In this document: positions 1 through 7,957 of the stretch, in pieces | How positions within the stretch are numbered: the stretch's first letter is position 1 | How the letters are laid out: each line of letters opens with the position of its first letter | Origin: Planctomycetota bacterium | GTDB lineage: Bacteria > Planctomycetota > UBA1135 > UBA2386 | Assembly: GCA_020848735.1 (NCBI GenBank) | Contig: JADLHO010000148.1 | Span: forward strand, 1 to 42,672 | Reading direction: 5' to 3' | Length of the DNA stretch: 42,672 nucleotides | Position numbers and translations under genes: made by a program | The notes under the pieces: model-generated | Databases searched by the model: none | What the model was told of the DNA's origin: nothing | What the model saw: the letters and a program-made list of their open reading frames with translations, nothing else

Positions 1-2
1 CG

Positions 3-1736
3 CTCGCGGAGAGCGCGGGCGGCCGATCGGCCGCGATCCTGCGCGGGCTGCTCGACGTCCACGCCGCGAACGCCGATCCGCGCCTGCTCGCGGCCGTGCG
101 ATCCGGCGTCGATCGGCTCGGCGAGGCGACGGAGGGTGCGTCGATCGGGCTGCTGGCGGAACTGCACCGCCGCAGTCCCTCGCCGCACCTGCTCGCGATC
201 GCGCGCGCGCGGGCGGAGCGTCCCGTGCCGGCGGCGATCGCCGGCGCCGACGCACTCGCCTTGCTCGAGGAGCTCTGCGGTCGCTGCGAGCTCGCCCGTG
301 TCCTCGGGTCGCGGCAGCAGCTCGAGCCGGTGCTCGAGGTCTGGCAGGAACTCGTCGACCGCGAGCTCTCCATCACGGGCTCGTTGAGCCGCGGGGGAAT
401 CCTCGTCGGCGGTGGGCGCCTGCCCGGCGACGCGGCCGCGCTCCCCGGGCCGACCTGCGTCACCGTCGCCTGGCTCGAGCTCAACGCGCTCCTCTTCGAA
501 CTCCTCGGGGAGGCGCGCTTCGCGCGCGAGATCGAACGGACCGCCAATAACCAGCTCATCGCGGTGCAGGCCGTCGACGGACGGTCCTACTGCTCCACGG
601 CGCCGCTGCGCGGACGCCGTCGCTCCCACGCGCAGCCCGCCTGCCATGCGTCGAGCGGTCCGCGAGGGCTGGCGATGATCCCCGGACAGAGCGCCTTCCG
701 CGCCCCCGACGACGCGCTCGTGATCGCCCTCCTCGAGACGGCGAACGGCGTCGTCCGACTCGACGGGCGGCGGGTCGGGTTCGCCATCCGCAATGCGCTG
801 CCGGCCGGCAACGCGGTCGCGATCGACTTCAGCGGCGAAGTCCCTGCCCGCTTCGCGGTCCGTCTGCGGCTGAGCGACTGGTGCCTCCCCGCACGGGTCG
901 AGTGCGGAGACTGGCACCTCGAGGTCGAGACGGAGGGCTTCTGCGAGATCCCGCGCCGCACCTGGCTCGGGACGGAGATCGTCCGCGTCACCTTCGCCGA
1001 CCCGGCGCGCGTGCTGCACGACCGCCACGACGACGAGCGCGAGGCCTTCGCCTTCGGACCTCACGTCCTCGCCCTCGACGCCGGGCTCGTCGAGCTCCCG
1101 CTCCGGCCGGTGCGCGTCGGACCGCTCGCCTTGCCCCGCCACGACGGGCGCGCCGGGCTCGGCTTCCGCGCCACGTTCGCGGTCGACGATCTCAGCCGCG
1201 TGCTGCCGATGACGAGCTTCGCCGAGGCCGGTGCGGCCGGCAGCGAGTACCGCACCTGGTTCGCGCGCGGTCGCCCCGTCGATCCCGCCGTGGCGGAGTC
1301 GCGGAGCCGTCCGGGCAACGTCGCCGGCTCGATCATCGACGGCGACCGCGACAGCTACGTCGTCACCAACGATGGCCAACCCGGGCAGAGCGATTGGTTC
1401 GCGATCCGCTTCGGGAACGCGCAGGCGATCCGCGCGGTGCGCTTCGTCCACGGTCGCGCGAGCCGCGACGGCGGCTGGTTCGACACGCGCGACGGGAAGC
1501 CGAAGGTCGAGGTGCGCGGCGGCCCCGGCGAGGACTGGCGCGTCGTCGGCGCGCTCGAGGACTACCCGGCGACCACGGCGAAGGACCCGGGCAGGCTCGT
1601 CGATCGCCAGTGCTTCGAACTCGGACTCGACCTGCCGGTGCAGGCCTGGGAGCTGCGCGTCGTCGGTCGGCCCGCCTCGGGCGATCGGCCGGATCAGTCC
1701 TTCGCGTCCTGCGCGGAGTTGCAGGCGCTGCGATGA
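3..1736 (+). CDS. GH127-like (DUF1680) glycoside hydrolase with C-terminal discoidin-like domain, 5' truncated
   Basis: The frame is open to the window edge, so the N terminus is missing; the first Val/Met-type codon at 96 is internal. The pattern around 450-720 (TCVTVAWLELN, then EIERTANNQL, then SSGPRGLAMIPG) matches the DUF1680/GH127 family, whose founder is a beta-L-arabinofuranosidase with a zinc-bound cysteine nucleophile. The last 150 or so residues (WFAIRFG, AIRAVRFVHG, WELRVVG) look like an F5/8 type C carbohydrate-binding fold. In GH127 the metal site is built from an E-x-C and a C-C pair. Here the first reads PTC (450-458) and the second reads ACH (639-647), so two ligands may be changed. 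The stop overlaps the next start (ATGA), implying a coupled operon. The substrate cannot be read from the sequence. Confidence 0.75.
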   Translation, partial: LAESAGGRSAAILRGLLDVHAANADPRLLAAVRSGVDRLGEATEGASIGLLAELHRRSPSPHLLAIARARAERPVPAAIAGADALALLEELCGRCELARVLGSRQQLEPVLEVWQELVDRELSITGSLSRGGILVGGGRLPGDAAALPGPTCVTVAWLELNALLFELLGEARFAREIERTANNQLIAVQAVDGRSYCSTAPLRGRRRSHAQPACHASSGPRGLAMIPGQSAFRAPDDALVIALLETANGVVRLDGRRVGFAIRNALPAGNAVAIDFSGEVPARFAVRLRLSDWCLPARVECGDWHLEVETEGFCEIPRRTWLGTEIVRVTFADPARVLHDRHDDEREAFAFGPHVLALDAGLVELPLRPVRVGPLALPRHDGRAGLGFRATFAVDDLSRVLPMTSFAEAGAAGSEYRTWFARGRPVDPAVAESRSRPGNVAGSIIDGDRDSYVVTNDGQPGQSDWFAIRFGNAQAIRAVRFVHGRASRDGGWFDTRDGKPKVEVRGGPGEDWRVVGALEDYPATTAKDPGRLVDRQCFELGLDLPVQAWELRVVGRPASGDRPDQSFASCAELQALR

Positions 1737-3508
1737 CCGGATCCCCTGGCGCGGCGCCGATGCCGAGACGCCGTGTCCTCCTCGCCCAGCTCCCGATCCC
1801 GCCGGTCGGGCCCGAGCCGCTCCGCGGCAACGTCCCGCTCGCGGCGGCGTACCTCACGCTGGTCGCGCGGCGGCGCGGGCTCGAGGGCGCGTTCACGTTC
1901 GATCTGCTGCCTCCGGCGATCGCGAACGAGTTCGGCGACGCGGCGCTCGTCGACGCGATCGACGCGCGCGCCCCCGACGTGCTCGGCTTCACCTGCTACC
2001 TCTGGAACGTGGTGCGCACGCTCCACGTGGCACGGGCGCTGAAGGCGCGCCGCAAAGAGCTCGTCGTGATCCTCGGCGGGCCCGAGATCACGGCCGACAA
2101 CGACTGGGTGCTCGCCGACGCTGCGATCGACTTCGCGGTCTTCGGTGAAGGCGAGCAGACCTTCGCCGAGTGGCTGGCGTGGCTCGCGGGGGGCTCCGAC
2201 CGCGCGGCGCTGGGACGGATCGCCGGCCTCGGCCATCGCGATGGTGCGCGCTTCGTGCGCCATGCCCCGCGCACGCCGATGAGCGACCTGGCGCCGATCT
2301 CGTCGCCCTATCGCGAGGGCATCCTCGACGCGGGCGACGCCGAGCAGCTCCTCCTCGAGACCGTCCGCGGCTGCATCTTCCGCTGCAAGTTCTGCTACTA
2401 CCCGAAGGCCTACGACAGCCAGTTCTTCCTCGCGGCCGAGCACGTCCGCGGCGACCTCGCGCATGCACGCGATCGCGGCGTGCGCGAGGTGTTCCTGCTC
2501 GACCCCACGCTGAATCAGCGCAAGGACTTCGCGGCGTTCGTGGAACTGCTGGTCGAGTGCAATCCGGACGGTCGCCTCGAATACCACGGCGAACTGCGCG
2601 GCGAGGGCATCACGCCGGCGCCCGCGCAGCGGATGCGCGCGGCGAACTTCGTCGAGGTCGAGGTCGGATTGCAGTCGGTCGCACCGCGCACGCAGGAGCT
2701 CATGGATCGCCGCAACAACCTGCGCGCGTTCGAGACCGGTGTGCGCGCGCTGCGCGACGCGGGCATCCGCGCGAAGACGGATCTCATCGTCGGGCTACCC
2801 GGCGACACGCCGGACACCGTGCGCGAGGGTTATCGCTTCCTGCGCGACCGCGGGCTCTGCGACATCGCCCAGGTCTTCCGTCTGAGCATCCTGCCCGGCA
2901 CCGCGTTCCGTCAGGAGGCCGCGATGCTCGGGATCTCGTTCGCGCCGCGGCCGCCCTATTCGGTCCTGGCCACGCCGACGCTCTCGGCGGAGGAGATCGA
3001 CGAGCTCCTCGCCGAGGCCGAGTCGGTCTTCGATTGCACCTTCGATCCGCTGCCGGAGGCCGGTCATCCCGCGTGGTTCGACGCCTCGCGCAGCACGCTC
3101 GGCGTGCCGACGAGCTGGTCGGTCGACCTCGACGAGACCCCCGGCCGGCTCGTGCCGCCCGCGGCGATCGCCTTCGTCTTCGCGCTGCGCTTCGTCACCG
3201 GCGAGCCGTTCGCGCACGGCGCGCGCATGGCCGGAGCCCTGCGGGAGCTGCTCGCGCACAATCCTCATTCGACCCTGCTCGTCGTGCTCGCGGTCCGCGC
3301 CGAATTCCCGTTCGACGTGCTCGAGCACCTGCGCGAGGCGATGACGCCGGCTCCCGACGTCTATCAGGAGCTGCACCACGTCGCGCATACGGGAACGGGT
3401 GGCGCGGCGCGGCGGCTCGCCGTCGAGCTGCCGGAAGCGGCGCGCGCGCAGCTCGACCCCGAGTGGTGCGAGGAACTCGCCGCGCTCGCGGAGATCGTCT
3501 GGCGCTGA
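1733..3508 (+). CDS. B12-binding domain radical SAM protein
   Basis: The start ATG at 1733 overlaps the upstream stop as ATGA; the frame is open further upstream but only as a shadow of the previous gene. The 591-residue protein has an N-terminal cobalamin-binding-like Rossmann domain (residues ~15-170, with VVILGGPEIT and FAVFGEGEQTF). A radical SAM barrel follows, with the cluster motif C214-x3-C218-x2-C221 (RGCIFRCKFC). Later VEVGLQSV and KTDLIVGLPGDT are typical of the barrel's later strands. Such enzymes bind a 4Fe-4S cluster, SAM and often cobalamin, and methylate or rearrange unactivated carbons in lipids, antibiotics or bacteriochlorophyll. The substrate is not deducible. It ends 4 bp from the convergent glycosyltransferase, with no clear terminator between them. 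Confidence 0.88.
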   Translation: MTGSPGAAPMPRRRVLLAQLPIPPVGPEPLRGNVPLAAAYLTLVARRRGLEGAFTFDLLPPAIANEFGDAALVDAIDARAPDVLGFTCYLWNVVRTLHVARALKARRKELVVILGGPEITADNDWVLADAAIDFAVFGEGEQTFAEWLAWLAGGSDRAALGRIAGLGHRDGARFVRHAPRTPMSDLAPISSPYREGILDAGDAEQLLLETVRGCIFRCKFCYYPKAYDSQFFLAAEHVRGDLAHARDRGVREVFLLDPTLNQRKDFAAFVELLVECNPDGRLEYHGELRGEGITPAPAQRMRAANFVEVEVGLQSVAPRTQELMDRRNNLRAFETGVRALRDAGIRAKTDLIVGLPGDTPDTVREGYRFLRDRGLCDIAQVFRLSILPGTAFRQEAAMLGISFAPRPPYSVLATPTLSAEEIDELLAEAESVFDCTFDPLPEAGHPAWFDASRSTLGVPTSWSVDLDETPGRLVPPAAIAFVFALRFVTGEPFAHGARMAGALRELLAHNPHSTLLVVLAVRAEFPFDVLEHLREAMTPAPDVYQELHHVAHTGTGGAARRLAVELPEAARAQLDPEWCEELAALAEIVWR

Positions 3509-3512
3509 CGGG

Positions 3513-4499
3513 TCACCGCGCCGCGGCGTCGGTCGCGGCCCAGCCGCGCCGGTGGGCGACGACGAAATGGGGTCGTCCCTTCACCTCGTCGAAGATGCGC
3601 CCGAGGTACTCGCCGAGCACGCCGAGCATGAGGAGCTGCACGCCGCCGAAGAAGAGCACGATCACCGCGGTCGAGGCCCAGCCCGGCGGCGTCGTCTCCG
3701 ACACGAACGCCGCGACGAGCGCCCACAGCATGAGCACGAAGCCGAGCACGGAGGCGAAGAGCCCGAGCCACGCGGCGAGCCGGAGCGGCAACGAGGAGAA
3801 CGACACGAGGCCGTCGAGCGCGAGGCGGAACAGCTTGCGGAAGCCGTACTTCGCCTCGCCGGCCGCGCGGGCCGCGCGGTCGTAGGGGAGACCCGTCTGC
3901 CGGAAGCCGACCCAGCCGCGGAGTCCGCGGACGAAGCGGTTGTGCTCGGGCATCGCATTGACGAGGTCGACGACGCGACGATCCATCAGCGAGAAGTCGC
4001 CGGCGTCGAGCGGGATCTCCACGTTCGCGACGCGGCGCATGACGCGATAGAAGGCCGCATAGCACGCGCGCAGGAGCGGCCCTTCCTTGCGGTTCTGGCG
4101 CACGCCATAGACCACGTCGTAGCCCTCGCGCCATTTCGCGATCATCTGCAGGACGACCGCGGGCGGGTCCTGCAGGTCGGCGTCGAGCACCGCCACCACA
4201 TCGCCCCGCACGTGCGCGAGCCCGGCGCTCACGGCCGTCTGATGGCCGAAGTTGCGCGAGAAATGGAGCGCCGCGAAGCGCGGATCGCGGTCGCATTGCG
4301 CGTCGAGCAGGGCTGCGCTGCGGTCGCGGCTGCCGTCGTTCACCAAGAGGAACCAGACCTTGCCCGGCAGCGCCTGGGCGAAGCGCGTGAGCTCCTCGAA
4401 GAGGGCCGGGAGGACGGCCTCCTCGTCGAAGCAGGGGATGACGACGCCGAGTTCGGGGGTCGCCTGGGCGCGGTCCTGGTTCATGCGGCTGGACCGCAT
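3513..4499 (-). CDS. GtrB/DPM1-like family 2 glycosyltransferase, membrane anchored
   Basis: This 328-residue GT-A glycosyltransferase has the nucleotide-binding start LGVVIPCFDEEAVLP, the acidic catalytic stretch AVLDADLQDPP and the acceptor-region signature GDFSLMDRRVVD, as in dolichol/undecaprenyl-phosphate glycosyltransferases (DPM1, GtrB, ArnC). Two C-terminal hydrophobic segments (around residues 228-255 and 265-290) anchor it in the inner membrane. GEYLGRIFDEVKGRP after the second helix is a family hallmark. It probably moves a hexose from a nucleotide sugar to undecaprenyl phosphate for surface glycan modification. The start may be the ATG at 4499 or the ATG five codons later (4484); both precede the conserved core. 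It is convergent with the radical SAM gene and divergent from the exported protein at 4675. Confidence 0.88.
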   Translation of the reverse strand: MRSSRMNQDRAQATPELGVVIPCFDEEAVLPALFEELTRFAQALPGKVWFLLVNDGSRDRSAALLDAQCDRDPRFAALHFSRNFGHQTAVSAGLAHVRGDVVAVLDADLQDPPAVVLQMIAKWREGYDVVYGVRQNRKEGPLLRACYAAFYRVMRRVANVEIPLDAGDFSLMDRRVVDLVNAMPEHNRFVRGLRGWVGFRQTGLPYDRAARAAGEAKYGFRKLFRLALDGLVSFSSLPLRLAAWLGLFASVLGFVLMLWALVAAFVSETTPPGWASTAVIVLFFGGVQLLMLGVLGEYLGRIFDEVKGRPHFVVAHRRGWAATDAAAR

Positions 4500-4614
4500 G
4501 ATGGCGCTCGGCGGGGCGGACTCAACGCCGTGCCCGCGATCGTCCCGCGGCGTTCGGGTCCGCGAGAGGGATTGCGTTCGCGGCCCGACGTCGCGATCGT
4601 CCGCCCGGTCACGC

Positions 4615-4641
4615 CCCGCTCTTCCCGCTCTTCCCGCTCTT
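4615..4641. repeat. Three tandem copies of a 9-nt unit
   Basis: The unit cccgctctt occurs three times head to tail, with a partial fourth. It lies in the 175-bp gap between the divergent genes starting at 4499 and 4675, about 35-60 bases before the second start. It is a short microsatellite that could vary in copy number and so change promoter or leader spacing. No function is shown. Confidence 0.6.
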
Positions 4642-4674
4642 CCGCGGACCGCTCCGCGCGCAGGAGGGACCTCG

Positions 4675-5742
4675 ATGTTCCGTTCCGCTCCGCTGCTCTC
4701 CGCGCTCGCGGTCGTGCTGCCCGCCTCGGCGCAGTCCTACGTCGTGTCCCCGCCGCAGGCCGCGACGACCGAAGGCGGCACCTGGTTCGCCGAGCCATTC
4801 ACCGGTCCGTGTCGCTACCAGCAGATCAACGCCGATCTCCGCGGCGGGCCGCGGAACTTCTCGGCGATCGCGTTCCGTCGCGATGGCATTGCGCCGACCG
4901 ATCCGAGCCTGAACGCGCGCCTCCTCGACCTCGAGGTGTCCTGCGCCACCGGGTCGTACTCCGGTTCGGGCAGCAACTTCGCCGCGAACTACCTCAGCGC
5001 GCCCACGACCGTGTTCGTGCGCAAGCTGCTCAGCCTGCCGGACCTGTCCGCGCAGCCGCACTCGTTGCCCGCCGACTGGTCCATCAACCTCGCCTTCGAC
5101 TTCAACCACACCTACGTGGGCAACGCCGACTTCCTCTGCGAGCTGAAGGTCTGGGCGGCGAGTTCGTCGAACGGTTACCTCGTCGACGGCGTCAGCGCGC
5201 GCGACACGGTGCTCACGGGCGGCTTCCGCTCGATCGGCAGCGGCTGCCTGACGGCGAACGGTGCGATGACGGTCCGCGGCGTCATCGCGACGGATGCCGC
5301 GAACGCCCGCTCGAGCTTCGACTGGGGAATCGCGCGCGGACCCTCCTCCGCGGCGGCGGGTCTGCTGATCGGTCTCACCGATCCCAACGTCGTCGTCCCG
5401 GGCCTGTGTCCGTCGAGCGCCGGCAATCGACTCCACTGCGACGGCGTCCTCGCCTCGGTGCTCGGCTCCCTCGACGCCGTCGGCACCTGGACCCTGCCCA
5501 CGGTCGTCGCACCCTGGCAGCCGGCGTTCGTCGGCAGCACCGTGACGGCCCAGGCGGCTGCGGTCGACCCCGGGCAGGGCGGGCTCGGGATCGCGGTGAG
5601 CCAGGGCATCGTGAGCGTCGTGCCGCCCGGCCCCGTGGCGCCGCAGGTGGCGCGCATCGTGGCGACGGGCCCCGGCGCCTTCGGCGCGGCGAGCGGCACC
5701 CGCTGGTTCGGCCTCGGCTTCGTGATGCGGGTCCGGTACTGA
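4675..5742 (+). CDS. Exported protein with the shared beta-rich C-terminal module, function unknown
   Basis: The start ATG at 4675 follows a strong AGGAGGG ribosome site at 4662-4668; the longer open frame upstream is ignored because this start begins a clear signal peptide. The 355-residue product has a signal peptide ending LPASA|QSY. The front part (residues ~25-190) matches no family I recognise and contains ATFVRKLL-type beta-rich sequence with Asn/Ser-rich stretches. Residues ~210-315 carry the module found in seven other exported proteins here (LLIGL, then DAVGTWTLP, then VTAQAAAVDPG). Unlike most of the others, about 40 residues follow the module before the terminal strand ending VMRVRY. 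It is likely a surface or secreted protein. Confidence 0.8.
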   Translation: MFRSAPLLSALAVVLPASAQSYVVSPPQAATTEGGTWFAEPFTGPCRYQQINADLRGGPRNFSAIAFRRDGIAPTDPSLNARLLDLEVSCATGSYSGSGSNFAANYLSAPTTVFVRKLLSLPDLSAQPHSLPADWSINLAFDFNHTYVGNADFLCELKVWAASSSNGYLVDGVSARDTVLTGGFRSIGSGCLTANGAMTVRGVIATDAANARSSFDWGIARGPSSAAAGLLIGLTDPNVVVPGLCPSSAGNRLHCDGVLASVLGSLDAVGTWTLPTVVAPWQPAFVGSTVTAQAAAVDPGQGGLGIAVSQGIVSVVPPGPVAPQVARIVATGPGAFGAASGTRWFGLGFVMRVRY

Positions 5743-5783
5743 ACGCGCGCGCCTGCGTCGTTCCGTTCGACGCGGCATCGCCG

Positions 5784-5789
5784 TAGCCT
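5784..5789 (+). promoter_or_regulatory. Candidate -10 element (TAGCCT) close to the NorC-like start
   Basis: TAGCCT lies nine bases before the GTG at 5799, so a transcript would begin almost at the start codon (leaderless or nearly so). Similar YAnnCT hexamers followed by GCGCSC abut the starts at 33818 and 15889. No -35 box is clear at 17 +/- 1 bp. This is inference from pattern only. Confidence 0.3.
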
Positions 5790-5798
5790 GCGCGCCCC

Positions 5799-6551
5799 GT
5801 GCACCTCGGTACCCGCAAGCTCCTCCTGGGTTCGCTGCTCGCGGCGTTCTGCGTGCAGACCTCGCTCGTCTATCTGGATCCGACCGCGGACGAGCGCCCG
5901 GCGTTGAGCGAACTCGCGTTGACGGGCCGTCGCATCTGGCATCGCCACAACTGCCAGGTCTGCCACCAGATCTACGGCTTCGGCGGCTTCCTCGGCCCCG
6001 ATCTCACCAATGCCGCGCCGCGCCTCACGCGGGCCCGGCTCGACGAGATCCTCACGCAGGGCAATGCCCAGATGCCCGCATTCCATCTCACGCCGGCGGA
6101 GATCGATGCCGTGCAGCAGTTCCTCGTCGAACTGGACCGCACCGGTGTGGGCGTCGCCCGGCGCGCGCGACCGCTCGATCCGGCGGCCGTCCACGCGAGC
6201 GTGGCCGCGCAGGTGGCGCGGCCGGAGACGCCCGCCGAGGTGCGCGCCGGCCACGCGACCTTCACGACGCTGTGCACGGTCTGCCACGTGCCGTTCCAGG
6301 CGACGCCGCTCGGTCTCCAGACGGCACCCGATCTCACGACGGTCGTCGATCGCCTGAGCGACCAGGCGATCCACGACACCATCCAGGCCGGCCGGCCCGA
6401 GCGCGGCATGCCCGCCTGGGCTCTGCCGGAGGGCAAGGTCGCCGAGCTCGTCGCGTTCCTCCGCTGGCTGAAGCACGAGCGCGCGACGCTGGCCGCCACC
6501 CTGACCGGCGTCGACGACACGCAGCCCTTGCCGTGGTGGGAGTTCAAGTGA
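5799..6551 (+). CDS. NorC-like membrane-anchored di-heme cytochrome c
   Basis: The protein starts at GTG 5799 and has 250 residues. An N-terminal membrane anchor (residues ~8-26) is followed by a first cytochrome c domain with C52-x2-C55-H56 (CQVCH) and candidate Met ligand M92 (QMPAF). A second domain has C159-x2-C162-H163 (CTVCH) and candidate Met ligand M204 (GMPAW). The stretch after the first heme (GFGGFLGPDLTN) resembles NorC, the electron-entry subunit of cytochrome-c-type nitric oxide reductase. Classical NorC is about 150 residues with a single heme, so this is a NorC fused to a second heme domain. It should pass electrons from periplasmic donors to the catalytic subunit, whose start it overlaps (TGATG). 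Confidence 0.85.
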   Translation: MHLGTRKLLLGSLLAAFCVQTSLVYLDPTADERPALSELALTGRRIWHRHNCQVCHQIYGFGGFLGPDLTNAAPRLTRARLDEILTQGNAQMPAFHLTPAEIDAVQQFLVELDRTGVGVARRARPLDPAAVHASVAAQVARPETPAEVRAGHATFTTLCTVCHVPFQATPLGLQTAPDLTTVVDRLSDQAIHDTIQAGRPERGMPAWALPEGKVAELVAFLRWLKHERATLAATLTGVDDTQPLPWWEFK

Positions 6552-7948
6552 TGACGCAGACGCTCGCCGCCCAGGCGATCCGGCCTTCGGACCCGTCGAC
6601 GACCCGGCTCGAACCGCTGGCGGGTCACGCCGTCGACCGCACGGTCGTGATCCAGCTCAGGATGGCGCTGAGCTGCATCCTGATGGCGGTGCTGGGGGGC
6701 TTCCTCGCGGCATTGCATTACGTCCCCGCGGTCTCGACCTGGCTCAATGGGATCGGCGTCTCGCTCACGCAGCTCCGCCCGGTGCACACGTCGTTCGCCT
6801 CGCTCTGGATCTTCGGCGGCTCGCTCGCGGTCATCTACCACTGGCTGTCGACGCAGCACGGCGGTCTCGACCGCGCCGATCGGCTGCGCTTCCGCTTCCA
6901 TACGGCGTGTTGGATCGTCGCGGGCGTCGGGATCTTCGTCTCGCTGCTCCTCGGCGTGAGCTCGGGACGCGAGTACCTCGGCTTCCACCCGGCGTTCAGC
7001 GCCGTGCTCCTCGTGGGCTGGTTCGCCTATGCCTGGAACTTCCTCCGCCGGCTGAGGCACGGCTTCTGGGCGCAGCCGATCTACGTCTGGTTCTGGACCG
7101 TCGGCACGCTCTTCTTCATCTACACGTTCGTCGAGGGACACGCGTATCTGCTGCCGGGGGTCTTCGAGAACCCGGTGCGCGACCTGCAGATCCAATGGAA
7201 GTCCTGCGGGACGCTCGTCGGCTCCTTCAACTTCCTGATGTATGGCTCGCTCACGTACGTCGCGGAGCGGCTGACCGGCAACCGCGGCTATGCGCAATCG
7301 CCGACCGCGTTCTGGCTCTTCGGCGTTGGTTGCCTGAACTCGTTCACGAACTACGCGCACCACACCTACCACCTGCCGCAGACGCCGATCGTGAAGTGGA
7401 TCGCGTTCATCGTCTCGATGCTCGAGCTCGTCATCCTCCTCAAGGTGATGATGGACCTCGCGCGCGCGATGCGGCAGCGTCCGGGCCCGTTCTGCGGGCG
7501 CGCGAGCTGGCTCAGCCACGCGAAGGGCTGGACCGGCACGATGCTCCTCTACTCGATCGTGATCTCGGTCCCGAACGTCAACAGCATCATCCACGGCACG
7601 CACGTCGTCGTCGGTCACGCCATGGGCACGACGATCGGCATCGACACGCTGGTGCTGCTGGGCACGGGCTGCTGGCTCATCGGCGAGGCGCGCGGTCCGG
7701 CGATCCTGCCGAGGCTCGACTGCGGGCTCCAGCGCGCGAGCGTGCGGTGGATCAGCGGGCTTCTCGCCGTGCTCGTCGCCTGGCTGATCGTCGCCGGCAC
7801 CATCCACGGCTGGTGGCGCTACCAGGGCCTCGCGACGCCGCAATGGGTCGCCGCGAGCCGTTGGATCCTCCCGCTCTGCGGCGGTGCGATGGGCGCGTGG
7901 CTGATCGTCGTCGCCGTCCGCATGCTGCGGATGCTGCGCGCGGGTTGA
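6551..7948 (+). CDS. NorB-like heme-copper-oxidase-superfamily catalytic subunit, divergent
   Basis: This 465-residue polytopic membrane protein starts at the ATG in the TGATG overlap. It carries NorB landmarks: H79 (RPVHTSFASLWIFG, heme b ligand), E195 (FVEGH), H270-H271 (YAHHTYH, non-heme metal), E292 (SMLELV) and H356 (heme b3 proximal ligand, nine residues after the HGT at 348-350). It likely reduces NO, or less probably O2. Two canonical positions differ by eye. The HGH pair reads H356-A-M358, so the second low-spin heme ligand would be Met. The HLWVEG His reads Tyr in an ungapped alignment, though H197 just after the Glu may serve. It belongs to a non-canonical clade rather than textbook cNOR. 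Confidence 0.8.
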   Translation: MTQTLAAQAIRPSDPSTTRLEPLAGHAVDRTVVIQLRMALSCILMAVLGGFLAALHYVPAVSTWLNGIGVSLTQLRPVHTSFASLWIFGGSLAVIYHWLSTQHGGLDRADRLRFRFHTACWIVAGVGIFVSLLLGVSSGREYLGFHPAFSAVLLVGWFAYAWNFLRRLRHGFWAQPIYVWFWTVGTLFFIYTFVEGHAYLLPGVFENPVRDLQIQWKSCGTLVGSFNFLMYGSLTYVAERLTGNRGYAQSPTAFWLFGVGCLNSFTNYAHHTYHLPQTPIVKWIAFIVSMLELVILLKVMMDLARAMRQRPGPFCGRASWLSHAKGWTGTMLLYSIVISVPNVNSIIHGTHVVVGHAMGTTIGIDTLVLLGTGCWLIGEARGPAILPRLDCGLQRASVRWISGLLAVLVAWLIVAGTIHGWWRYQGLATPQWVAASRWILPLCGGAMGAWLIVVAVRMLRMLRAG

Positions 7949-7957
7949 TGCGCCGCG

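Noticed and set aside
4615..4641. Tandem 9-nt repeat as a CRISPR or origin element
   Set aside because: Only three very short copies with no spacers or other origin features; kept only as a small repeat.
6551..7948. The NorB-like protein as a cbb3 oxidase CcoN
   Set aside because: The Glu residues typical of NO reductases (E195, E292) and the NorC-like partner fit NorB better; a CcoO/CcoP set is absent. O2 reduction is still not excluded.
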